The notes: generated from the letters alone by a model not told the origin. Counted from the first letter of the stretch, positions 1-8,060 are shown. The stretch is 64,000 nt of DNA from Ascidiimonas aurantiaca (GCF_037646345.1 NZ_JBBEWR010000009.1:1-64000), one strand, 5' to 3'. Made by a program: numbers and translations.

Positions 1-344
1 AAACGGTCAACGATAAAGATATTTTTATGAATTTAGCATTGTCCTAAAAAGGGTAAGGCTTCAGACACATATTCCCGATTTTTTTATCAGGTTGAATTAT
101 TTTAGAGAATTTGTAAAAAAAAAGTTGAATTAAAATGGCATGCTAAACTGCTTATTTTGTGCGACTTAGAGTTATTTGCTCACTAATAATAGTAAGAAAA
201 TCTAACAATTTAGAACAGAAATTATTTTGGCGGTATCATTCTTATTTTTCAATTTTGGAAAAAGATACCAGCATGTTCGAGCAAATTAGTATCAGGAGAA
301 ACCGAAAATCCTTAAAAGAGTAGGAAAAATATAAAAAATCAGAC
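1..344. other. Non-coding left edge
   Basis: No convincing gene is seen on either strand. The stretch is AT-rich and ends just before the first RiPP precursor. Apart from the candidate promoter at 226-257 nothing can be assigned. It may be the 3' flank of a gene outside the window. Confidence 0.5.
226..257 (+). promoter_or_regulatory. Candidate promoter of the grasp-with-spasm locus
   Basis: TTTG at 226-229 is followed after 20 bases by CAATTTTG at 250-257. This fits the Bacteroidetes pattern (TTG, 17-23 bases, TAnnTTTG) with one mismatch in the -7 element. It would give a leader of about 80 bases before the precursor at 345. Transcription has not been shown; this is a motif match only. Confidence 0.35.
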
Positions 345-554
345 ATGGAGTCTTTAAGTAACTTAAGAAAAAAAGAAATAAAAAGAGAAGTCGCCAGTGT
401 TTATAACATTAATGGCGGTGCACGTTCCCATAGTGTAACGCAAGATGCTGCCGGCTGCACGGTAACAACTAGTGACATTTATCAAGATGCTAACTGTAAT
501 GGTGTTTGGGATGTTGATGAAAGTGGAAGCAGTTGTACAGAAATAAGCTGTTGA
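345..554 (+). CDS. Grasp-with-spasm-type RiPP precursor peptide 1
   Basis: A 69-residue peptide with a charged, Lys/Arg-rich leader (MESLSNLRKKEIKREVAS) ending in NINGG at residues 22-26, then a polar core with four Cys and many Thr, Ser, Asp and Glu. The core holds DANCNGVWDVDESGSSCTE near the C-terminus, a D-x-N-x-x-G pattern followed by ESGSxCTE that the next gene repeats. Such cores suit ATP-grasp ligases, which join Thr/Ser/Lys side chains to Asp/Glu. The GG motif implies removal of the leader by a C39-type peptidase. The ATG at 345 is the only sensible start. Assignment rests on leader, core and the maturases downstream; product and activity are unknown. Confidence 0.75.
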   Translation: MESLSNLRKKEIKREVASVYNINGGARSHSVTQDAAGCTVTTSDIYQDANCNGVWDVDESGSSCTEISC

Positions 555-575
555 TAATAACTTAAATTCAATTTT

Positions 576-809
576 ATGAAAAGTTTAAAATCATTTAGAG
601 ATAATATTATCATTAAAAAGGCAAATAAAATTAATTCAGTACTTGGGGGTGGTTGGGTTACATCCTATTGGGCAGAATCATCAGGTGGCTGCATAACACA
701 TGTTCATGATGCATTTGATGACTTGAATGGTGATGGGCAAAGACAAGCTAATGAGTCCGGATCTTTATGTACTGAAAGAGATTGCGGAAGCAGTGGAGGC
801 TGTGTTTAA
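576..809 (+). CDS. Grasp-with-spasm-type RiPP precursor peptide 2
   Basis: A 77-residue peptide, the second precursor, 21 bases after the first. The leader begins MKSLKSFRDNIIIKK and ends at a Gly run (VLGGG, residues about 22-26). The core shares a pattern with precursor 1: GC-x-T, then D-x-(Y/F)-x-D, N-x-x-G and (D/N)ESGSxCTExxC, and it adds a GSSGGCV tail. Conservation is concentrated in the C-terminal half, as expected where the modifying enzyme recognises or ligates the core. A longer overlapping frame (from 727) runs through this gene but belongs to the lipoprotein that starts at 820. Confidence 0.75.
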   Translation: MKSLKSFRDNIIIKKANKINSVLGGGWVTSYWAESSGGCITHVHDAFDDLNGDGQRQANESGSLCTERDCGSSGGCV

Positions 810-819
810 ATTATGCAGT

Positions 820-1383
820 ATGGCGGTGAGGTGTTTGTCGAATTCTTTTTTATGGGTCTTTTTTCTACAAATAATCTTAGTTTCTTGTGGTTCAAAGTAT
901 GATCTTAATGAGAGTACCCTACATCTTATAAGAAAAGAAATAAACGAGATGTATAATAAAGACCAGTCTATTCGAAAAGCACTGGCTGTTAATGACTCTC
1001 TTTTCGGGGTTTCCCCGGAAAGAGGGTTTATTGTAAATAAAAAGGAATTTTTGGGAAATCGTTACCAGGCTTATATTACCAGGCGAGATAGTTTAATTGC
1101 GCTCATGTTGGAAATTGATAAAAAAAATACAATTCGTCTTATTGAAATGACCTCTAAGTACGGGTTTCCCAGTAGAGAAAGACTCAATGAAAAAAAGGCA
1201 AAAGCATATTTCATTTTTGTACACTCCGCAGAAGAATATCATGAGAAGATTAGAGTTTTACTCAATGCAGAATATCACAATAAACGGATCTCAGAGTATG
1301 AATATGCATATATACAATGGCATCTGGAAGGAAGAAGATCAATGCCTCCTATGATGGACAAAAATGGAAAAGTGGTTTATTAA
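820..1383 (+). CDS. DUF6624-like lipoprotein in the RiPP locus (copy 1)
   Basis: A 187-residue protein starting 10 bases after precursor 2. The ATG at 820 is preferred because it puts a hydrophobic segment and a lipobox (ILVSCGS) at the N-terminus; the same frame is open upstream but would overlap precursor 2. The mature part holds YGFPSRE, an FxFVHSAEEYHEKI helix and a YEYAYIQWHLEGR segment. This resembles the DUF6624 family and the neighbouring protein at 1450. It is probably anchored in the inner or outer membrane facing the periplasm. Its place between precursors and maturases suggests a role in immunity, processing or delivery of the peptide; this is inference and no catalytic motif is recognised. 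Confidence 0.7.
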   Translation: MAVRCLSNSFLWVFFLQIILVSCGSKYDLNESTLHLIRKEINEMYNKDQSIRKALAVNDSLFGVSPERGFIVNKKEFLGNRYQAYITRRDSLIALMLEIDKKNTIRLIEMTSKYGFPSRERLNEKKAKAYFIFVHSAEEYHEKIRVLLNAEYHNKRISEYEYAYIQWHLEGRRSMPPMMDKNGKVVY

Positions 1384-1449
1384 AATAGTACAATTGCCCC
1401 TGCTTACTAATGCTAAAAACAAATTCTTAATTAAATACTTAAAACTTTT

Positions 1450-1935
1450 ATGGTAAAGGCTTTCATTTTAATACTTTCCTTAAGTGCATTTTTGAGTTGT
1501 ACCTCCAAACCAATAACATATGAAACATTGGATAGTAAGATATCTCTATTGGATAAAGTTAAGTTAAAAGAATTTTTATGTGAAATGATGGATGGCGATC
1601 AAAAATATCGAGGTATGATCAGGAATCTCAATAGTGCTGACCTAAATTATGAGGTAATAAGGGATTCCCTCTGGTCTTTACAGGAAGAAATTGATGATCA
1701 GAATACGCGCAAACTTATTGCTTTTACCAAAGAGTACGGATTTCCATATCCAACCAGAACGGGAATTCCTGAACCCGTTTGGTTAATATTTCATCATGCC
1801 ACTGAAAAATACCATCAGGATATAAAACCATTACTTCAAAAAGAGCTGGAAGCACAAAGAATTGGTAAAGCAGAGTATTCCCTGATTCTATGGAATGTAA
1901 ATGGCCGAACCGGGCAGCCATTTAGTTTTAACTAA
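1450..1935 (+). CDS. DUF6624-like lipoprotein in the RiPP locus (copy 2)
   Basis: A 161-residue protein with a lipoprotein signal (MVKAFILILSLSAFLSCTS, lipidated Cys at 17). It shares a pattern with the protein at 820: N-T-R-K-L-I-x(4)-K-E-YGFPxPTRTG, then WLIFHHATEKYHQDI, a polar linker and a C-terminal EYSLILWNVNGRTGQP. The YGFP and HHA-x(3)-YH features are those I associate with DUF6624. The two genes look like an old duplication kept side by side. The gene ends 11 bases before the ATP-grasp gene, so it is probably co-transcribed. Function unknown; a periplasmic partner of the modified peptide is a guess. Confidence 0.7.
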   Translation: MVKAFILILSLSAFLSCTSKPITYETLDSKISLLDKVKLKEFLCEMMDGDQKYRGMIRNLNSADLNYEVIRDSLWSLQEEIDDQNTRKLIAFTKEYGFPYPTRTGIPEPVWLIFHHATEKYHQDIKPLLQKELEAQRIGKAEYSLILWNVNGRTGQPFSFN

Positions 1936-1946
1936 TTTTCAAAACA

Positions 1947-2924
1947 ATGATTCTGGTAATAGGTGAATCCAATGATGTGACGTGTAACATTGTTTCCGAA
2001 TATCTTTATTATTTAGGGGCTAACTTTAAGAGGGTTAATGGAGAAGACTTCACTATTCTGGAAGCCTTTCATTTGGGAAATCAGAAAAAGACACAGTTAA
2101 CGATAGGTAATGAGCATATACTTCAGGATATCTGTATTGTTTGGCATAGAAGAGGTACCCCCAGGCTTATGCCTTTAGAGCTTAGAAACTCTGCTTACAA
2201 TGTATATGGATATCTTAAAAAAGAAGAGGAAAGTATTCTTAAAAGTCTGGAGGAGAGATTTAAGGCAGAAGCAAAATACATTGGCTCATATTTTGATGAA
2301 ATTGAAAATTACAAAATCCAATATCTGGAAATTGCTATGAAAGCGGGCCTTCAAATACCGGAAACCTTAATTACCTCATCGAAGAAAACATTAAAAAAAT
2401 TTTTAGAACAGGAGGTTCATGTAATCTGCAAAGATATCAGATACCCTATTCATCTATATGAAGGTAAAAAAGTATGGTCGTCTGGAGGAACTTTTAAATT
2501 TACTACACAAATCCTTGATGAAATGCAGGATCATTTTTTTCCTTCACTATTTCAAAAAATGATTTTTAAAGAATATGAGATAAGAATATTTTTCTTTTTG
2601 GACGAGTTGTTTTCCATGGCCATCTTTTCACAGGCAGATGAAAAAACGAGAATTGATTATAGAAATTACAATGTAAAAAAGCCTAATAGGAATGTACCTT
2701 TTCAACTTCCGGCAGAAATGGACAGAAAAATAAGAAACTTTATTAGAATATCGAAGCTTACATCAGGGTCTATTGATCTCATAGTGAGTCCTGAGCAGGA
2801 ATACTATTTTCTGGAAGTGAATCCCCAGGGACAATTGGACTGGTTATCAAAAAACTGCAATTATTACATTGAAGAAAAAATCGCTAACTATTTAAATGAC
2901 TATGAAGTCAATAACAGAACTTAA
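1947..2924 (+). CDS. gwsG: Grasp-with-spasm ATP-grasp peptide maturase
   Basis: A 325-residue cytoplasmic ATP-grasp protein of the peptide-maturase type (MvdD/MdnC relatives). The N-terminal pre-ATP-grasp part starts MILVIGESNDVTCNIVSEYL. The ATP-grasp part includes ICKDIRYP (about residue 159) and KEYEIRIFFF. Near the C-terminus SIDLIVSPEQEYYFLEVNPQGQ supplies the Asp, Glu and Asn that bind Mg-ATP. Such enzymes phosphorylate Asp/Glu side chains of a precursor and form ester or amide cross-links to Thr/Ser/Lys. Two acidic, Thr/Ser-rich precursors upstream and the SPASM protein downstream match the grasp-with-spasm arrangement. The ring pattern cannot be read from sequence. Confidence 0.85.
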   Translation: MILVIGESNDVTCNIVSEYLYYLGANFKRVNGEDFTILEAFHLGNQKKTQLTIGNEHILQDICIVWHRRGTPRLMPLELRNSAYNVYGYLKKEEESILKSLEERFKAEAKYIGSYFDEIENYKIQYLEIAMKAGLQIPETLITSSKKTLKKFLEQEVHVICKDIRYPIHLYEGKKVWSSGGTFKFTTQILDEMQDHFFPSLFQKMIFKEYEIRIFFFLDELFSMAIFSQADEKTRIDYRNYNVKKPNRNVPFQLPAEMDRKIRNFIRISKLTSGSIDLIVSPEQEYYFLEVNPQGQLDWLSKNCNYYIEEKIANYLNDYEVNNRT

Positions 2925-3099
2925 AGGAAAGTTACCCGTCACCTTTCAAAATGCAGAAGTCAAAGCTTCAGGCACAAGTAAACCAGTTACTGCATATGCA
3001 GCGATACACCATGTTCAATCACAAAGGGTATTTGTAGAAAACTTTTATAAACCTATTTCCAAAATCATACCTATTAGAGAATTTGATAATGAAGGGTAG
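2896..3099 (+). CDS. Small protein between the two maturases
   Basis: A 67-residue protein starting at 2896 (or the second ATG at 2902), overlapping the last 29 bases of the ATP-grasp gene. Its 3' end overlaps the SPASM gene, so the three are probably translationally coupled. The sequence (MTMKSITELKGKLPVTFQN...) has no Cys, no GG site, no signal peptide and no membrane segment. It ends in basic and aromatic residues (FYKPISKIIPIREFDNEG). It is not a precursor of the type at 345 and 576. It may be an adaptor or recognition protein for the maturases; I do not recognise a family. Confidence 0.6.
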   Translation: MTMKSITELKGKLPVTFQNAEVKASGTSKPVTAYAAIHHVQSQRVFVENFYKPISKIIPIREFDNEG

Positions 3100-4174
3100 A
3101 TGTTTTAAACTCATGGCAAACTGTATACCCGTTAAGGGAGCCGTGAGAAGCGTTATTTGCGATTTACAACGGAACGACCTTGAATTCATTCCCAATGACC
3201 TTTATGATATTCTCCTTAGGTATAACGGGAAAAGTATTCAATATATTAAGAAGGTATACGAAAATAAGTATGACGATATTATCGATGAATATTTTGATTT
3301 TTTACTGGAAAAAGAGTTTATTTTTTTTACCGACACCCCTGCTTTATTCCCCGGGCTATCCAGAAGATGGTCAGAACCAACGCGTATTACCAATGCTATA
3401 ATAGATATTGGACACGAAAAAAAGTATGATGTTTTTCCCGTACTTTCTCAGCTTTCTGATTTACAGTGTAAACATTTGGAGTTACGTTTTTTTAGACTGG
3501 TAAAGCGCAGCGAAATTGAAACTATTGTTACGTATTTAGACCGTGTTGAATCTTCAATTCTATCAATAGAAGCGGTATTACCATTTTCACTTGAATTTCA
3601 GGAATCAGAAAGTGCAAGGTTATTTTCCGTTTACCCAAGATTGACTTCACTCAGACAGTATAATGCCAAAAGTTCGCGATTTTGTCCTCCTTTATTTGAC
3701 AAAAGAGGATATATTGTTTTTACAGAAGAAGAAGTTATAGACGAAAGAGGTTGCGGAATGATAGATTCTTCATTTTTTGCTATCAATCTAAAGCTCTTTA
3801 CTGAATCTCTCCAATTCAATTCATGTCTTAATCGAAAAATATCTGTTGATAAAGAAGGTTATATTAAAAATTGTCCTTCCTTCACGAATAATTACGGACA
3901 TATAAGTGATATTAACTTAGAAGATGTCATAGAAAACAAAGACTTTAGAAAGGTGTGGAATATTGATAAAGATCAAATCCATGTATGTAAAGATTGCGAA
4001 TTCAGGCATATATGTACCGATTGCAGAGCCTATCTGGAAGACCCTGTTGATATGTATTCAAAACCCTTAAAATGCGGGTACAACCCTTATACTGCTGAGT
4101 GGGAAGAATGGAGCACCCACCCTCTAAAGGAAAAGGCTATTAAGTATTATGGACTTAAGGATGAGCTTTTATAA
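3089..4174 (+). CDS. gwsS: Grasp-with-spasm SPASM-domain peptide maturase
   Basis: A 361-residue protein. The frame opens with TTG at 3083; the ATG at 3089 is taken. Residues from about 245 onward carry a SPASM-like set of cysteines: C-x10-G-x4-C (CLNRKISVDKEGYIKNC), then CKDCEFRHICTDC, then a final C in KCGYNP. SPASM domains bind auxiliary Fe-S clusters. No CxxxCxxC radical-SAM motif is present in the N-terminal 200 residues, so it may not be a working radical-SAM enzyme. It is paired with the ATP-grasp enzyme upstream. It could bind or modify the precursor using the C-terminal Fe-S sites only, or act as a chaperone. Confidence 0.8.
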   Translation: MKGRCFKLMANCIPVKGAVRSVICDLQRNDLEFIPNDLYDILLRYNGKSIQYIKKVYENKYDDIIDEYFDFLLEKEFIFFTDTPALFPGLSRRWSEPTRITNAIIDIGHEKKYDVFPVLSQLSDLQCKHLELRFFRLVKRSEIETIVTYLDRVESSILSIEAVLPFSLEFQESESARLFSVYPRLTSLRQYNAKSSRFCPPLFDKRGYIVFTEEEVIDERGCGMIDSSFFAINLKLFTESLQFNSCLNRKISVDKEGYIKNCPSFTNNYGHISDINLEDVIENKDFRKVWNIDKDQIHVCKDCEFRHICTDCRAYLEDPVDMYSKPLKCGYNPYTAEWEEWSTHPLKEKAIKYYGLKDELL

Positions 4175-4253
4175 TTGTATTTGGTTGATACCAACACTCG
4201 TTTCTTTATTCTTAAAAAACTGTAATCGGGGCATAAGCAATTAGCCTGGTAAA

Positions 4254-4286
4254 TAAAAAAAGCCGGGATATATATCTCGGCTTTTA
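4254..4286. terminator. Bidirectional hairpin terminator after gwsS / tRNA-Leu
   Basis: AGCCGGGATA (4261-4270) pairs with TATCTCGGCT (4273-4282) with one G-T pair. It is flanked by an A-run on the left and TTTTATT on the right. It would stop the RiPP operon on the + strand and the tRNA-Leu transcript on the - strand. Confidence 0.65.
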
Positions 4287-4289
4287 TTG

Positions 4290-4375
4290 TACTCGGGATG
4301 GGACTTGAACCCATACGGACATTACTGCCCACTGGATTTTAAGTCCAGCGTGTCTACCAATTCCACCACCCGAGC
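4290..4375 (-). tRNA. tRNA-Leu (anticodon UAA)
   Basis: An 86-base class II tRNA read on the - strand. It starts GCTCGGGTGGTGGAATTGG and ends CCCGAGTA. The anticodon stem-loop CTGGA-CTTAAAA-TCCAG gives anticodon UAA. There is a long variable arm (TGGGCAGTAATGTCCG) and a T-arm GGGTTCAAGTCCC. CCA is not encoded. The acceptor closes with a G-U pair. Confidence 0.95.
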
Positions 4376-4396
4376 CCATCAGATGGTCTAAAATAA

Positions 4397-4420
4397 AAAT
4401 CGCTGATAAGGTCAGCGATC
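4397..4420 (-). terminator. Terminator between tRNA-Gly and tRNA-Leu
   Basis: On the - strand CGCTGA-CCTTA-TCAGCG (bases 4401-4417) is followed by ATTTTTATTTT. This is a 6-bp stem with a T-tract, placed right after tRNA-Gly. It suggests that the two tRNAs are at least partly separate units. Confidence 0.6.
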
Positions 4421-4422
4421 TC

Positions 4423-4498
4423 TGGAGCGAAAAACGGGATTCGAACCCGCGACCTCAACCTTGGCAAGGTTGCGCTCTACCAACTGAGCTATTTTCGC
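4423..4498 (-). tRNA. tRNA-Gly (anticodon GCC)
   Basis: A 76-base tRNA on the - strand. It starts GCGAAAATAGCTCAGTTGG. The anticodon arm CAACC-TTGCCAA-GGTTG gives GCC. The T-arm is CGGGTTCGAATCCCG and the acceptor is TTTTCGC followed by T and an encoded CCA (4423-4425). Confidence 0.96.
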
Positions 4499-4609
4499 AT
4501 AGTGTGTAAAGAACGTGCAATGCTTTAACGCGGATGCAAATTTAATATAATTCTATAAAAAGCAAAGCATTTTTTTTGAAAAAGGAGTGCAAAAAAGTAA
4601 TTGACTAAT

Positions 4610-7225
4610 TTATAAGGAACCTTTTCGGGTCTTTTTTAGCATTCTTTTTATTTCATTAAGTTTCATAAGGGCTTCTACCGGGGTTAAGGTATCTATATCT
4701 GTTTGCATGATCTCGTCCCGTATCTCCTCCAATAACGGGTCATCCAGATTAAAGAAGCTCAGTTGCATATCATCCGGAACAGTTCGCAGGGTATCTGTAA
4801 GTTCTTCTCCCGAATGTGACCTTTCCAGTTTTTTCAGGATCTTATTGGCACGGCTTAGTACCTGTTGTGGCATACCTGCCATACGGGCTACGTGAATACC
4901 AAAACTGTGATGGCTGCCACCGGGCACCAGTTTACGAATAAAAAGTACTTTATCTTCCAGTTCTTTTACCGAAACGTTGAAGTTTTTAATACGCCCAAAG
5001 GTTTCAGTCATTTCATTGAGTTCGTGATAATGGGTGGCAAAGAGCGTTTTGGGCCGGGCCGGATGTTCGTGTAAATATTCGGAGATGGCCCAGGCAATAG
5101 AAATACCGTCATAGGTACTGGTACCGCGACCGATCTCATCCAGCAGTACCAGACTGCGTTCAGAAATATTATTCAGAATAGAAGCCGTTTCGTTCATCTC
5201 TACCATAAAAGTAGATTCTCCCATAGAAATATTATCACTGGCCCCTACACGTGTAAAGATCTTGTCAATAACCCCAATGGTTGCCTGTTCTGCCGGTATA
5301 AAACTACCCATTTGAGCAAGAAGTACAATTAGAGCCGTTTGCCGGAGTATAGCCGATTTACCACTCATATTGGGCCCGGTGATCATGATAATTTGCTGTT
5401 TCTCACGATCCAGATATACATCATTGGCTATATACATCTCGCCGGGAGGCAGTTGCTTCTCAATTACCGGGTGACGCCCGTTGCGTATATCCAGTTCAAA
5501 TGAAGAATTCATCTCGGGTTGTACATAGCGGTTTTCAGAAGCCAGTTTGGCAAAGCCCGAAAGGCAGTCTAGCTGTGCTATCAACAAAGCGTTTTCCTGT
5601 ACCGGAACGATAAAATCCCGAAGGTTTGTTACCAGTTCTGAAAAATATTGCTGTTCGAGCTGTTGTATTTTTTCTTCGGCTCCCAGTATCTTGGTCTCAT
5701 ATTCTTTGAGCTCTTCTGTAATATACCTTTCGGCACTTACCAAAGTCTGCTTGCGTATCCATTCTCCGGGCACTTTATCTTTATGGGTATTGCGTACTTC
5801 AATATAGTACCCGAAAACGTTGTTGAATGCAATTTTAAGAGAAGTGATCCCGGTACGTTGCGTTTCACGTTCCAGCATAGCATCCAGATACGCTTTTCCG
5901 GAAGAAGAGAGATTGCGAAGTTCATCAAGCTCCTCAGAAAATCCCGGAGCAATTACATTACCTTTAGTAAGTTGTACAGGTGCCTCTTCCAAAAGAGTTT
6001 GTTTTATGCGATCGCGTAAAGCATCGCAAGGGTTGAGTTTTTTCCCTATAGTTTTCAGAACTGTCTGTTCAGAATTCATGGTGACACTCTTAATGGGGAT
6101 AAGGGCTTCCAGCGAATTTTTAAGATGTATTACTTCCCGCGGATTGATCTTTCCGGTGGCTACTTTGCTAATAAGCCTTTCAAGGTCACTTATCTGCTTA
6201 ATATGTTCACGAATACGCTCATTGAGCTCATCTTGAGCCAACAGCAACCCTACTACGTCATGTCTTTGAGCAATAGCCTCGGGATCTTTTAAAGGAAGGG
6301 CCAGCCAGCGCTTTAAAAGCCTTCCTCCCATAGGAGACAGGGTACGGTCTATAACCTCGAGCAGGGTAACGGCATTTTGAGCAGCAGAGTGGTATAATTC
6401 CAGGTTGCGAATAGTAAAACGATCCATCCATACATGTTGCTCTTCAGCAATTCGGCTTATAGTGGTAATATGGCCTAATTGGCTGTGCCGGGTTTCTGAG
6501 AGGTAGTGAAGGGCCGCCCCGGAGGCAATAATAGCTTCGTTAAGGTGGTCTATACCAAAACCTTTAAGTGAATTGGTCTGAAAATGTACGGTAAGTGTTT
6601 CATTGGCATAATCTTCTTTAAAAACCCAGTCATCCAGAAAGAAGATATGATGGTTTTTTCCAAATGTATCTAAAAAAAGGAGCTTGTTATTTTTAGAAAC
6701 CAGTACCTCACTGGGAGAAAAATTCTGCAGTAGTTTATCAATATGTTCCGGGGGCCCCTGTGCTGTAAGAAATTCTCCGGTGGAAACATCGAGAAAAGCT
6801 ATACCCAAAGCTTTTTTCCCAAAGTGAAGGGCACAAAGAAAATTATTTTGCCGGGAGTGTAAAATATCATCATTCAAAGCCACTCCGGGCGTAACCAGTT
6901 CAGTAACCCCTCTTTTTACAATGGTTTTAGTCAGTTTTGGGTCCTCGAGTTGGTCACAGATCGCCACCCGCTCTCCCGCCTTTACCAGTTTGGGAAGGTA
7001 GGTGTTCATAGAGTGGTGCGGAAAACCGGCCAGTTCTGTTCTATCGCCTCCGTTATTCCTGTGAGTGAGTACAATACCCAGTATGCGGGAAGCCTTTACT
7101 GCATCTTCTCCAAAGGTTTCATAAAAATCACCCACCCGAAACAACAACATGGCATCAGGATACTTTGCCTTGATCTGGTTGAACTGTTTCATTAAGGGTG
7201 TTTCTTTCTTGCTTTTGGCTGCCAA
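4610..7225 (-). CDS. mutS: DNA mismatch repair protein MutS
   Basis: An 871-residue mismatch-recognition ATPase of full family length. The N-terminal mismatch-binding motif GDFYETF has the conserved Phe34 and Glu36. Core and clamp domains follow, then the ATPase with Walker A GPNMSGKS (about 617-624), Walker B DEIGRGTSTYDG (about 696) and THYHEL. It finds base mismatches and small loops in new DNA and recruits MutL. The first codon is TTG (7223-7225): no ATG lies between it and an upstream in-frame stop. The segment KKETPLMKQ that it adds is typical of related MutS proteins; the first ATG is at 7192. It is divergent from the methyltransferase at 7378. Confidence 0.97.
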   Translation of the reverse strand: MAAKSKKETPLMKQFNQIKAKYPDAMLLFRVGDFYETFGEDAVKASRILGIVLTHRNNGGDRTELAGFPHHSMNTYLPKLVKAGERVAICDQLEDPKLTKTIVKRGVTELVTPGVALNDDILHSRQNNFLCALHFGKKALGIAFLDVSTGEFLTAQGPPEHIDKLLQNFSPSEVLVSKNNKLLFLDTFGKNHHIFFLDDWVFKEDYANETLTVHFQTNSLKGFGIDHLNEAIIASGAALHYLSETRHSQLGHITTISRIAEEQHVWMDRFTIRNLELYHSAAQNAVTLLEVIDRTLSPMGGRLLKRWLALPLKDPEAIAQRHDVVGLLLAQDELNERIREHIKQISDLERLISKVATGKINPREVIHLKNSLEALIPIKSVTMNSEQTVLKTIGKKLNPCDALRDRIKQTLLEEAPVQLTKGNVIAPGFSEELDELRNLSSSGKAYLDAMLERETQRTGITSLKIAFNNVFGYYIEVRNTHKDKVPGEWIRKQTLVSAERYITEELKEYETKILGAEEKIQQLEQQYFSELVTNLRDFIVPVQENALLIAQLDCLSGFAKLASENRYVQPEMNSSFELDIRNGRHPVIEKQLPPGEMYIANDVYLDREKQQIIMITGPNMSGKSAILRQTALIVLLAQMGSFIPAEQATIGVIDKIFTRVGASDNISMGESTFMVEMNETASILNNISERSLVLLDEIGRGTSTYDGISIAWAISEYLHEHPARPKTLFATHYHELNEMTETFGRIKNFNVSVKELEDKVLFIRKLVPGGSHHSFGIHVARMAGMPQQVLSRANKILKKLERSHSGEELTDTLRTVPDDMQLSFFNLDDPLLEEIRDEIMQTDIDTLTPVEALMKLNEIKRMLKKTRKGSL

Positions 7226-7377
7226 TGTATTTTTATTAGGTTATTTTTGCAAAAAATATAATCAACTGCGAAGTTACTTTTTTTGGGCGAATCCTGCCCG
7301 AACCTACAGGTTTGTTTGTAAACAAAAACAGGAAGAAAAGGAAGTTTTTTTTCCTATGGTCTTAAAAAATAACAGAT

Positions 7378-7911
7378 ATGAGAAAATTGAGTAACCATGA
7401 ACTCCAGCGTATGGAAGTGTCTGATTTTAAAGCAGCACCTAAAACTCCCGTTACGATAGTTCTGGATAATATACGCAGCCTTAACAATATTGGATCTGTA
7501 TTTCGTACTGCAGATGCCTTTCGTATTGCGAAGATCTGGCTGTGTGGTATTACGGCTACACCCCCTCATAAAGACATACACAAAACAGCATTGGGCGCCA
7601 CCGAAAGTGTGAACTGGGCCTACGCAGAAAATACCTTGGACCTTATTCAACGCCTTAAAGAAGAAAATAGGATTACTCTTGCAGTAGAACAGGCAGAGGG
7701 GGCTCAAATGCTACATACTTTTACTCCCGAGACTACAAAACACTACGTGTTAGTTTTTGGGAACGAAGTGAAAGGGGTCTCACAGGAAGTAGTCACCGCA
7801 TGTCACGGAGTACTTGAAATACCTCAATTTGGTACAAAACACTCTCTAAATATTTCGGTAAGTGCAGGTATCGTTCTGTGGGATATGTTTAGTAAAATGC
7901 AATTACGATAA
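7378..7911 (+). CDS. TrmH/SpoU-family RNA 2'-O-methyltransferase
   Basis: A 177-residue SPOUT-fold methyltransferase with the three family motifs: NNIGSVFRTADAF (motif 1), LVFGNEVKGVSQE (motif 2) and LEIPQFGTKHSLNISVSAGIVLWD (motif 3, part of the trefoil knot that binds S-adenosylmethionine). The protein is short and lacks an N-terminal RNA-binding extension, as in TrmL-like and small TrmH-like members. The target (tRNA or rRNA ribose) cannot be read from sequence. It is divergent from mutS; no partner gene follows in the same direction. Confidence 0.9.
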   Translation: MRKLSNHELQRMEVSDFKAAPKTPVTIVLDNIRSLNNIGSVFRTADAFRIAKIWLCGITATPPHKDIHKTALGATESVNWAYAENTLDLIQRLKEENRITLAVEQAEGAQMLHTFTPETTKHYVLVFGNEVKGVSQEVVTACHGVLEIPQFGTKHSLNISVSAGIVLWDMFSKMQLR

Positions 7912-8060
7912 CAGGCATTAAAAAAGGATCCTTTACAAAAGGATCCCTGGTGTTGATTTATTAAGTAAAGTTAGCTAGTTTTCTGTTTTTGAGTGAACTA
8001 AGTAAACAAACCTTTTTGATAAATGCAAAAAAAGTCTTAAAAAATATTTTTTCGTATAGT

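Noticed and set aside
727..819. Upstream extension of the lipoprotein frame at 820
   Set aside because: It overlaps precursor 2 in another frame and would place a polar stretch before the signal peptide. The ATG at 820 gives a normal lipoprotein start.
5547..6236. Long + strand frames inside mutS
   Set aside because: They are shadows of mutS codons on the other strand; mutS motifs are complete.
7926..7948. GGATCC-TTTACAAAA-GGATCC hairpin after the methyltransferase gene
   Set aside because: Only six base pairs and no T-run follows; too weak to call a terminator.
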